Source of the DNA: Bacillota bacterium
GTDB taxonomy: Bacteria > Bacillota > Clostridia > Peptostreptococcales > Anaerovoracaceae
DNA: 10,790 nucleotides
Direction: 5' to 3'
NCBI GenBank assembly: GCA_016283945.1
Contig: JAEENW010000064.1
Location: 1 to 10,790, forward strand
The position numbers were made by a program, and so were the translations under genes. Below, one piece after another: positions 1-5,965 of the stretch. Numbering within the stretch: position 1 is the stretch's first letter; every line of letters begins with the position of its first letter. The notes under the pieces were generated by a model. That model ran no database searches and was not told the origin of the DNA. It worked only from the letters and a program-made list of their open reading frames with translations.

Positions 1-1458
1 CTTGCCGTCCGCCGCCAGAGTCCTGAGCTCGGAGATGTAGGACGCTGCCCTCGCGAGCCCGGTCTCGCAGATGACGGGGACGTCCTCCTCGCTGAGGTTC
101 GCGAGGCCGTAGGCGTAGGACGCGGCGAGCGCGGCCGAGCGGGAGAGTATGTACGGATCGACCTTGTCGAGCGTGTCGGTGCTGGTGTGGTAGTACTTGT
201 CCGGCCACTGTCCGAGCATGAGGCACGGGACTCCGACGCAGGGGTCGGACCACACGACGTGGTCGCTTCCGCCCGTGAAGGAGGTCTGGTGGCTGTTGAA
301 CATCGGGCAGTAGGACTCGGGACCCATACCCACTACCTGGCGCTTGATCTCGTCGAGCACCACCGCAGCGGCGTCTCCTACGAAGGAGCGCATGGCGAGC
401 GGAAGGTCGGTGATGGTTATCGGGCCGTAGCCGCGGTCCTGTCTCGCCCCGACCATGTCGAGGTTGAAGGCGGCCTTTATCTTCTTCGCCTTCTCGGGAT
501 ACTTCGCGAGATAGGCGTAGGTGCCGGAGAACTCGGGGATGAGCAGCAGCCTTATGCCGCGCTTCAGCGGGGCGAGCTTGCCGCGCGCTGTGAGGTCCTT
601 GATGGTCTTCATCGCCTCGATAGTGGCTCCGCAGCCGCTGGCGTTGTCGTTGGCGGAGGATCTGGGGTGGCAGAGGTGACCGGTGAGCAGTATCTCCTCG
701 TCGGTCTCGCCGGGGATAAAGCACTCGACGTCCTCTATGAAGCCGTCGTAGATGCTGGAATCTACTTTGCAGCAGATCTTCGAGCAGTCGCCCTTCTTCG
801 CGAGCTCCCTGCAGAGGTCGGCGAACTTGTCGCCCTGCCTCGGGCTGAGCACGAAGCCGAAGGCCTTCTTCTGGCCGGGCTTCCACCAGAACGAGGTGTA
901 GCGGCGGGTGTCGGACTGGTCGTGGCGCTCCCTCACGAAGGGGTCCTGAAGAACGAAGTCGGTGAGCAGTCCCACGGCTCCCCTCTTCTCCACGGCCCAG
1001 CCGTAGATATCGTCGACGTTGCCCTGATAGAAGGCGATCTTTCCCTCCAGATCCAGGCCCCTGTAGGCCTTCTCGTCCGGTCCCCTGTCCAGGAATACCA
1101 CGGGAAGCGGCTCATCGCTGTAGTCCGCCGGAGCGCTCTTCTGTATGACGGAGATGGCGCAGGCGTCAAAGTCCGCGAGCCTCTCCTCGTGCGGGTATAC
1201 GAGGTCGCACCAGGCGCCCTTTATGTCCCACTCGGCGAAGGAGGGGTAGGTGTCCCAGAAGCCGCCCTCGGTGGCCTCAAACGAAAGTATCTTTCCGCCG
1301 AGCCCCATGCGGTCCAGCTTCTCCTTGAGGTGCTGCGCGGCGGCTCTGTAGCCTGTCGAGGCCTGGATGCGGTGATAGGCCGAGACCTCGGCGACCGTGT
1401 CGAAGGCTCTGTCTCCGCTGACGTACCTGAGGATCTCCCTCGTGCTCTCCCTGATCAT
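1..1458 (-). CDS. M28-type zinc peptidase (DUF4910-like aminopeptidase), 3' end outside window
   Basis: The first 486 codons are present, with no stop before the window edge. The protein looks like a co-catalytic zinc exopeptidase of clan MH (M28/DUF4910-type). It has an N-terminal mixed domain, then a stretch around residues 130-170 that resembles the PA-like insert of M28 enzymes (LEGKIAFYQG...VEKRGAVGLL), then the catalytic core. Likely metal or catalytic residues are H261 in GHLCHP, D271 in SANDNASG, E309 in IPEFSGTYAY, D334 in NLDMVG and H424 in YYHTSTDT. GSDH (398-401) is also conserved-looking. I see no signal peptide, so it is probably cytoplasmic and may trim peptides. The ATG at 1458 follows a good ribosome site (GGAAAGGAA). 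It has its own promoter and is separated from the PAP2 gene by a terminator. The family call is firm; the substrate is unknown. HLCHP in place of the usual HxD is typical of this sub-branch as I know it, from memory. Confidence 0.85.
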   Translation of the reverse strand, partial: MIRESTREILRYVSGDRAFDTVAEVSAYHRIQASTGYRAAAQHLKEKLDRMGLGGKILSFEATEGGFWDTYPSFAEWDIKGAWCDLVYPHEERLADFDACAISVIQKSAPADYSDEPLPVVFLDRGPDEKAYRGLDLEGKIAFYQGNVDDIYGWAVEKRGAVGLLTDFVLQDPFVRERHDQSDTRRYTSFWWKPGQKKAFGFVLSPRQGDKFADLCRELAKKGDCSKICCKVDSSIYDGFIEDVECFIPGETDEEILLTGHLCHPRSSANDNASGCGATIEAMKTIKDLTARGKLAPLKRGIRLLLIPEFSGTYAYLAKYPEKAKKIKAAFNLDMVGARQDRGYGPITITDLPLAMRSFVGDAAAVVLDEIKRQVVGMGPESYCPMFNSHQTSFTGGSDHVVWSDPCVGVPCLMLGQWPDKYYHTSTDTLDKVDPYILSRSAALAASYAYGLANLSEEDVPVICETGLARAASYISELRTLAADGK

Positions 1459-1465
1459 GGCTGTG

Positions 1466-1474
1466 TTCCTTTCC
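1466..1474 (-). promoter_or_regulatory. Ribosome binding site of the M28 peptidase gene
   Basis: On the minus strand GGAAAGGAA lies 7 nt upstream of the ATG at 1458. It supports that start and sits directly below two GC hairpins in the leader. Confidence 0.6.
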
Positions 1475-1511
1475 GCGCCGCGAAGGCGCACTCCGGCGCC
1501 CTCAGGGCGCC
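1475..1511 (-). other. Tandem GC hairpins in the peptidase leader
   Basis: Two perfect inverted repeats lie side by side just upstream of the ribosome site: GGCGCCC-TGA-GGGCGCC (1495-1511) and GCGCC-TTCGC-GGCGC (1475-1489), both written in minus-strand sense. A smaller CCCG/CGGG hairpin lies further upstream at 1534-1544. No T run follows either, so they are unlikely to be simple terminators. They could stabilise the mRNA or affect access to the ribosome site. The sequence symmetry is direct observation; the function is not known. Confidence 0.5.
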
Positions 1512-1584
1512 CCGCAAAGGATCCCTGCCGCGCCCCGCTTCGGGCGGAAAAGGCGGCGCGGTCCCGTACTCACTATATGTGTCC

Positions 1585-1590
1585 ATTATA
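1585..1590 (-). promoter_or_regulatory. Promoter -10 box (TATAAT) for the peptidase gene
   Basis: A perfect TATAAT on the minus strand, followed by GG, lies about 127 nt upstream of the M28 start codon. The hexamer 17 bp further upstream is TGTACT, a poor -35 (3 of 6), so this promoter would depend on its -10 or on an activator. The putative -35 falls inside the terminator hairpin of the upstream PAP2 gene. Confidence 0.45.
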
Positions 1591-1594
1591 GCGC

Positions 1595-1623
1595 AAAGCC
1601 GCCTCTCAGTACAGAGAAGCGGC
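1595..1623 (-). terminator. Hairpin terminator at the end of the GtrA-MATE-PAP2 unit
   Basis: In minus-strand sense GCCGCTTCTC and GAGAGGCGGC (1598-1623) pair over 10 bp with one G-U pair around a TGTACT loop, followed by only three T (1595-1597). The stem includes the last codons and the TGA stop of the PAP2 gene. The stem is good but the T run is short, so it may be leaky and allow read-through into the peptidase gene. Confidence 0.45.
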
Positions 1624-2583
1624 CTTTCTCTCATACGCGGTGAACACCGCGGGCCAGATCGCTATGGCGAATATGAAGAGCAGCCCGTAGGCAGCGAAGC
1701 GTCCGAAGTGCGGTCCGAGCGCCGCGTAGAGCGCCGGCCTCGCTCCGAGGAAGAGCAGCATCATTCCGGAGCCCCCTCCGAGGAATCTGAAGCGCGCGAG
1801 CGCGGGCGTCGGAGCCTTCTGAGCGAAGCGCACCCTGTGCCTCTCCCAGGCGAAGCCCAGAGAGAAGCCGGCGAGCGTTCCCGCCGCGGAGTAGCAGTCG
1901 TTCATCATGAGCCTTGGATCGACGAGCAGGCTCCCGTCTGCCGCCAGGTCCACCGGATAGCTCTTGAGGCTTATGTAAGCGAGCATGGCGGCGGAGATCG
2001 CGCAGCAGGCGCCGGCGAAGACCAGGTCGTTCCTCTCCCTCGCGTCGAGCCAGACGAGCAGCCTCCTGCCCAGCCAGATCGTAAGCAGTCCTATCGCGAG
2101 GCCCGCGAGAACGTCCTGCGGGGTGTGCACGCCGAGGAGGTTCCTCGAAAAGCCTATGAGGAACGGCAGCGTGCCGAAGAAAACTCGAAGCCCCCTGCGG
2201 GGCTTAAGCGGCCTGTCCTCCCCGTCGAACCAGCCGGCCAGGGTGCCGAACTGCGCGGTGCCCTGCACCGTGTGCCCGCTCGGGAAGGAGTAGCCAGTGG
2301 CCTCTCCGACCGCCTCGGCGGCCGGGACGACCCTCGGATCCCTCACCCAGGGCCTGTAGACGCAGAAGGTATTCTTGAGCAGCTGGTTGATCCCGACTCC
2401 CGCGATTATGTTCAGCGAGAGCAGGCTGCCCAGCCTCTTGTCGCGGCACCAGTATACCCCCGCGAGCACCACGTAAACGGCGGGGTTGACGACTATGTCT
2501 GAGAACTCGGCAAGGGCGAAGACCAGCCAGCCCGGCATGGCCTCCCTGATGCCCTGCAGAAAGAGAAGAATGTCGATGTCCAT
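1606..2583 (-). CDS. PAP2-family membrane phosphatase
   Basis: A 325-residue multi-pass membrane protein of the PAP2 (phosphatidic acid phosphatase type 2) superfamily, which dephosphorylates lipid phosphates such as phosphatidic acid or undecaprenyl diphosphate at the membrane surface. All three signature motifs are intact: K70-x6-R77P78 (KNTFCVYRP), P101SGH104 and S146R147...H153TPQD157. H104 and H153 are the expected catalytic histidines. The PAP2 core fills about residues 1-190. The rest (about 190-320) adds more hydrophobic helices, an arrangement common in Bacillota members of about 300 residues. The N-terminus MDIDILLFLQ is typical, which supports this start, although no Shine-Dalgarno is visible. 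The gene begins 13 bp after the MATE stop and is probably translationally coupled. Substrate cannot be read from sequence; lipid-carrier recycling is one option given the GtrA neighbour. Confidence 0.9.
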   Translation of the reverse strand: MDIDILLFLQGIREAMPGWLVFALAEFSDIVVNPAVYVVLAGVYWCRDKRLGSLLSLNIIAGVGINQLLKNTFCVYRPWVRDPRVVPAAEAVGEATGYSFPSGHTVQGTAQFGTLAGWFDGEDRPLKPRRGLRVFFGTLPFLIGFSRNLLGVHTPQDVLAGLAIGLLTIWLGRRLLVWLDARERNDLVFAGACCAISAAMLAYISLKSYPVDLAADGSLLVDPRLMMNDCYSAAGTLAGFSLGFAWERHRVRFAQKAPTPALARFRFLGGGSGMMLLFLGARPALYAALGPHFGRFAAYGLLFIFAIAIWPAVFTAYERKAASLY

Positions 2584-2596
2584 CTCGCGAAAAAGA

Positions 2597-3952
2597 CTAA
2601 GCTATCCCGAGATCCCTCTTGAACCTCCCGTAAAGCGCGGTGCTAACGGCGAAGGTGACGATCTCGGTCAGGGGAACGGCGAACCAGATGAAGCGTATGT
2701 CTCCGGTCACAGCGGAGATCAGCGCGAAGCTCCCGATCAGGAGGACGCACTGCCTAAGCATGTTGATGACGAGCGAATAGCGGGCGTGCTCGAGCGCCTG
2801 CATGCTGGTGGACCTGATCATGGTCACGGCTCCGAAGGGGAGCGAGACGACGCAGGCCCTGAGGCAGACCATTCCGATCTCCCTCATCTGCTCGCCGGCG
2901 TTGAACATGGTCAGTATGACGCCGGGTATGATCTCAAAGATCACCAGCAGCGTCAGCATGAGCGCGGCGATCGCGGTCACGGCGATCTTCATGGTCTCCT
3001 TTACGCGGTCTATGCGGCCGGTGCCGTAGTTGTAGGAGAGTATGGGCACCATGCCGTTGTTGAGGCCGAACGAGGGCATGTAGCAGAAGTTCTGGAGCTT
3101 CATCCAGACCCCGTAGACAGCCGTCGCGGTGGTGGAGTAGCCGAGCAGGATCTGGTTGATCGAAAAGCTCGTCAGCGACGAGAGCCCCATGGTGATTATC
3201 GACGGCAGGCCGACGCTGAAGATGTCCCTGGCGGCGCTGAAGCTGAAGGACGGGACCAGCATGTCGCGCCTCACCGCGTCGTTGTACTTCATGTTGAGGG
3301 CTATCGCGATGAGCGCGGAGAAGATCTGCCCTCCCACGGTCGCGATAGCGGCTCCTGCTATGCCCATCGCGGGGAAGGGCCCGAGCCCAAAGATCAGCAG
3401 CGGGTCGAATATGAGGTTGAAGACCGCGCCCGACGCCATCGAGAGCATGGACAGGGTCGCCCTGCCCGAGGAGACGAGCAGCTTCTCGTAGTACTTGCTG
3501 AAGATGGAACCGCAGGAGAGGACCCAGTTGATCATGAGATAGACCGTGCCCATCTCTGCGATCTCGGCAACGCTCGTCTGAGCCCTGTAGAGCGGACCGG
3601 ACGCGAAGAGGCCAAGGATTATGAAGAGCGCGGTGAACATCAGGCTCATCGCGGTCATCGTGCGGATGACTGCGGAAGCCCTGTCCTTCCTGCCCTGCCC
3701 CATGAACCTCGACCACACAGCCGAGACGCCCGTCGAGAGGCCGACGCCTATCGCAGTGACGATCTGCTGCATGGGGAAGGCCAGCGATACCGCGGTGAGG
3801 GCGTTCTCGGAGATCCTCGCCACGAACATCGAGTCCACTATGTTGTACATGGCCTGGATGAAGAAGCTTATCATCATCGGAAGGCTCATCTTCACGAGCA
3901 CCTCCGGGACGGGAAGTTCCGCCATCATCGCCATGCGGTCGTTTCTATTCAT
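2597..3952 (-). CDS. MATE-family multidrug/toxic-compound efflux transporter
   Basis: A polytopic membrane protein of 451 residues, the usual size for a 12-helix MATE (MOP superfamily) cation antiporter. The N-terminal region is characteristic: VLVKMSLPMMISFFIQAMYN, then IVDSMFVARI with an acidic residue in helix 1, then SLAFPMQQ. The second half repeats the pattern from about residue 230 (FSVGLPSIITMGLSSL, SFSINQILL). I place the start at the ATG at 3952 rather than the in-frame ATG at 3961, because the ribosome site AAGGGAG (3962-3968) touches the upstream ATG but lies 9 nt from 3952. With that start the gene overlaps the end of the GtrA gene by 8 nt, implying coupled translation. These proteins expel drugs, dyes or metabolites using Na+ or H+ gradients. 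The substrate is unknown; since MATEs and lipid flippases share the MOP superfamily, a lipid-linked cargo cannot be excluded. Confidence 0.93.
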   Translation of the reverse strand: MNRNDRMAMMAELPVPEVLVKMSLPMMISFFIQAMYNIVDSMFVARISENALTAVSLAFPMQQIVTAIGVGLSTGVSAVWSRFMGQGRKDRASAVIRTMTAMSLMFTALFIILGLFASGPLYRAQTSVAEIAEMGTVYLMINWVLSCGSIFSKYYEKLLVSSGRATLSMLSMASGAVFNLIFDPLLIFGLGPFPAMGIAGAAIATVGGQIFSALIAIALNMKYNDAVRRDMLVPSFSFSAARDIFSVGLPSIITMGLSSLTSFSINQILLGYSTTATAVYGVWMKLQNFCYMPSFGLNNGMVPILSYNYGTGRIDRVKETMKIAVTAIAALMLTLLVIFEIIPGVILTMFNAGEQMREIGMVCLRACVVSLPFGAVTMIRSTSMQALEHARYSLVINMLRQCVLLIGSFALISAVTGDIRFIWFAVPLTEIVTFAVSTALYGRFKRDLGIA

Positions 3953-4394
3953 TCTGTTCATCTCCCTTGAAGACCCAGAGCTTCTGGACGAGGTAGCTCA
4001 CGAAGAAGAGCGCCACGTCGACGGCGAGCTTGATCCCGGTCCTGAAGAGCCCTGTCGCACTGAAGAGCTCGCTCAGGGAAGCGGTCCCGAACCATGACAG
4101 GAAGAGCTGCACCGCCGCGACTCCGATGAACTTCGCGAAGGAGCTCCCGACGGCCGCGTCGCTCTCGAAGACGAAGCGCCTGTTGAGGAAGTAGTTGAGC
4201 ACCGCGCTGGGGATCCTCGCGAGCACGGTCGCGAAGAGCACCTGCAGCCACACGGTCTCAAGCATCCCCGACATGCCGTCGAAGACATAGAAAAGACCCA
4301 CGTCGACTACCTTGCATATCGACGCGGTGATTATCTGTCTGAATATCCTGACGGCCAGGAAGGCCGCCGCCAAATCTCTCAGCTTTTCTTTCAT
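3945..4394 (-). CDS. GtrA-family small membrane protein
   Basis: A 149-residue protein with four predicted membrane helices and the GtrA/DPMS-like signature. Each half ends in a related motif: NYFLNRRFVF at 67-76 and SYLVQKLWVF at 133-142. GtrA-family proteins are thought to flip or present polyprenyl-phosphate-linked sugars in O-antigen, teichoic-acid or arabinogalactan glycosylation; many have unknown partners. No glycosyltransferase lies beside it here. It is the first gene of the leftward cluster and its TAG stop (3945-3947) overlaps the MATE start. No ribosome site precedes the ATG at 4394, and the predicted promoter ends only about 8 nt upstream, so the transcript may be leaderless. Family assignment is firm; the specific substrate is unknown. 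Confidence 0.9.
   Translation of the reverse strand: MKEKLRDLAAAFLAVRIFRQIITASICKVVDVGLFYVFDGMSGMLETVWLQVLFATVLARIPSAVLNYFLNRRFVFESDAAVGSSFAKFIGVAAVQLFLSWFGTASLSELFSATGLFRTGIKLAVDVALFFVSYLVQKLWVFKGDEQNE
3962..3968 (-). promoter_or_regulatory. Ribosome binding site that decides the MATE start
   Basis: AAGGGAG on the minus strand directly abuts the ATG at 3961, which leaves no spacer. It is 9 nt from the in-frame ATG at 3952, a normal distance. This favours the shorter protein. Confidence 0.6.
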
Positions 4395-4402
4395 ACTCGG
4401 TT

Positions 4403-4431
4403 ATTCTAACTAAAACTGTGATAAAATACAA
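4403..4431 (-). promoter_or_regulatory. Predicted promoter for the GtrA-MATE-PAP2 unit
   Basis: On the minus strand TTGTAT (4426-4431) and TAGAAT (4403-4408, 5 of 6 to consensus) are separated by exactly 17 bp. Transcription would begin about 7 nt after the -10, that is, at or next to the ATG at 4394. The -35 overlaps the predicted -10 of the opposite operon. Confidence 0.4.
4419..4427 (+). promoter_or_regulatory. Extended -10 promoter for the phosphatase-ABC operon
   Basis: TGATAAAAT fits the TGnTATAAT extended -10 pattern (TAAAAT is 5 of 6). A second candidate, TACAAT, overlaps at 4427-4432. No good -35 lies 16-18 bp upstream, as is common for extended -10 promoters. The leader to the ATG at 4489 would be about 55 nt. 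Confidence 0.4.
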
Positions 4432-4445
4432 TGAAGAAATTTTGT

Positions 4446-4468
4446 AAAAAAGCGCCCTTTCCGGGCGC
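4446..4468 (-). terminator. Intrinsic terminator pointing leftward, between divergent operons
   Basis: In minus-strand sense GCGCCC-GGAAA-GGGCGC forms a perfect 6-bp GC stem (4452-4468) followed at once by six T (4446-4451). This is terminator architecture only in the leftward direction; on the plus strand no T run follows the stem. No leftward gene ends here, so it would stop antisense transcripts coming out of the plus-strand operon before they reach the GtrA promoter. In the plus direction it is simply a hairpin in the leader. Confidence 0.55.
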
Positions 4469-4476
4469 GGCTATTC

Positions 4477-4483
4477 AGGGAGG
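4477..4483 (+). promoter_or_regulatory. Ribosome binding site of the metallophosphatase gene
   Basis: AGGGAGG, 5 nt before the ATG at 4489, is a strong site that fixes this start. Confidence 0.65.
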
Positions 4484-4488
4484 ACGCC

Positions 4489-5955
4489 ATGCCTGAACTG
4501 AAAAAACTCACCCTTCTGCACACCAACGACCTTCACGGAGACTTCCTCGAGGACGAGGAGGACGGGAAGAAGGTCGGAGGCATATCGATGCTCTCCGGCT
4601 ACGTGAACAAGGTCCGCTCCGAGGAGCCGAACACGCTCTTCGTCATCGCGGGCGACATGTTCAGGGGATCGATAATCGACAGCGAGTACCAGGGGCTCTC
4701 GACCATAGAGCTCATGAACCTGATCTCGCCCGACGTGGTCTCCCTGGGCAACCACGAGGTCGACTACGGGCTCACGCACCTGATGTTCATAGAAAAGTGC
4801 GCGAGCTTCCCCATCATCTGCTCAAACTTCAGGATCAAGAGCAACGACGCGAGCCTCTTCGAGCCCTTCCGCATAATCGAGATCGACGGGATGAAGATAC
4901 TCTTCATCGGGATACTCACGAAGGAGGTGCTCCCGAGCATCAAAGACGGCGGCCTCATAAGCAGCTTCCTCGACATCACCGATCCCGCGGCCGAGATAGG
5001 AAGGATATGCAACTCCTACAACGCGATGGACATAGACTTCACGGTGCTCATGACCCACATAGGGATAGAGGAGGACAAGCTCCTCGCGGCGCAGCTCGAC
5101 CCGGCCTGGGGCGTGGACCTCATCATCGGAGGCCACTCGCACACCGTCACGCCGGAGCCTCTCGTCGTCAACGGGATCCCGATAGTGCAGGTGGGCATGG
5201 GGACGGACCGCATAGGACGCTTCGACATCACCATAGACACGGACAGCAACAGCATAGCGGACTACAGCTGGCAGTTAGTGCCCATAGAGAGCGGGAGCTG
5301 CCCGAGGGATCTTGATCTCGAGAGCCTGCTCGACCACTTCCGCAGCCAGACCGACGCCAAGTACAGCCGCGTCGTGACGAGGCTCTCCAGAAAGCTCACC
5401 CACCCGGGCAAGCTGGAGGAGACCGAGCTCGGAGACCTCTTCGCGGACGCGATGAGGAACAGCTTCGGGACCGACATGTTCTTCATGGCGTCGGGGAGCA
5501 TCAGAAAGCCCGAGCTCGGGCCGATAGTGACGCACCAGGACCTCATGGAGATCTTCCCCTTCGACGATCCCGCCTACGTGGTGCTGGCCAGCGGAGCCCA
5601 GCTCAAGCGCATGGCGGCGCACATGCTAAGGCCCGAGATCTGGACAGGCATACACTGCGAGTTCTATCAGATGAGCAGGGGCGTGGAGATCGAGTGGTCA
5701 AAGAGCGAGAACCGCCTTATCCGCTTTGACTTCAAGGGCAAGCCCCTCGAGGACGAAAAACTCTACAGCGTAGGCTTCCAGGGCTATCACTACGAGACCA
5801 TGGAGGAGAACCTCGGGATACCCGCCGAGGAGATCGCCAAGAACCGCAAGCCCATGGTGGTCTCGACCTCGTGCTTCGACGTGCTGGAGGAGTACCTGGG
5901 ATCGCACAGAAAGCTCGGCGGCCGCGTCAGCGGGCGCATCGTTATAAAAGAATGA
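4489..5955 (+). CDS. 5'-nucleotidase/UshA-family metallophosphoesterase without signal peptide
   Basis: A 488-residue two-domain protein. The N-terminal calcineurin-like metallophosphatase domain has all metal and catalytic motifs: D14 and H16 in HTNDLHG, D56 in AGDMF, N88-H89 in LGNHE, H190 in MTHIG, and H216/H218 in GGHSH. The C-terminal part (about 290-470) matches the 5'-nucleotidase C-terminal domain (LGDLFADAMR, SGSIRK, EIFPFDD). Two features differ from classical UshA: the usual Asn of the NxGxIR motif is missing (M333-A-S-G-S-I-R339), and the GGDGY-like substrate loop near the end is not visible. There is no signal peptide, so unlike UshA it should be cytoplasmic, as are the YunD-type relatives. 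It likely hydrolyses a phosphomonoester or a nucleotide-like substrate. It is first in the ABC operon, ending 10 bp before the ATPase, which suggests it processes what the transporter imports. Confidence 0.88.
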   Translation: MPELKKLTLLHTNDLHGDFLEDEEDGKKVGGISMLSGYVNKVRSEEPNTLFVIAGDMFRGSIIDSEYQGLSTIELMNLISPDVVSLGNHEVDYGLTHLMFIEKCASFPIICSNFRIKSNDASLFEPFRIIEIDGMKILFIGILTKEVLPSIKDGGLISSFLDITDPAAEIGRICNSYNAMDIDFTVLMTHIGIEEDKLLAAQLDPAWGVDLIIGGHSHTVTPEPLVVNGIPIVQVGMGTDRIGRFDITIDTDSNSIADYSWQLVPIESGSCPRDLDLESLLDHFRSQTDAKYSRVVTRLSRKLTHPGKLEETELGDLFADAMRNSFGTDMFFMASGSIRKPELGPIVTHQDLMEIFPFDDPAYVVLASGAQLKRMAAHMLRPEIWTGIHCEFYQMSRGVEIEWSKSENRLIRFDFKGKPLEDEKLYSVGFQGYHYETMEENLGIPAEEIAKNRKPMVVSTSCFDVLEEYLGSHRKLGGRVSGRIVIKE

Positions 5956-5965
5956 GAGGCATACA

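Noticed and set aside
187..2502. A 771-codon plus-strand open frame opposite the peptidase and PAP2 genes
   Set aside because: It runs across two well-recognised minus-strand genes and their terminator and promoter, and its translation is low-complexity (Arg, Glu, Gly, His) with no known motif. It is a by-product of GC-rich codon bias.
3953..3961. Longer MATE start at the ATG at 3961
   Set aside because: The ribosome site touches this ATG with no spacer; the ATG at 3952 has normal spacing. Only three residues differ.
2486..3970. A 494-codon plus-strand open frame opposite the MATE gene
   Set aside because: The translation is a charged His/Asp/Glu/Arg-rich string with no domain, while the opposite strand encodes an unmistakable MATE protein.
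4441..4460. Possible catabolite-repression (cre) site near TGTAAAAAAGCGCC
   Set aside because: It matches only the first half of the cre consensus and lacks the central CG and the palindrome.
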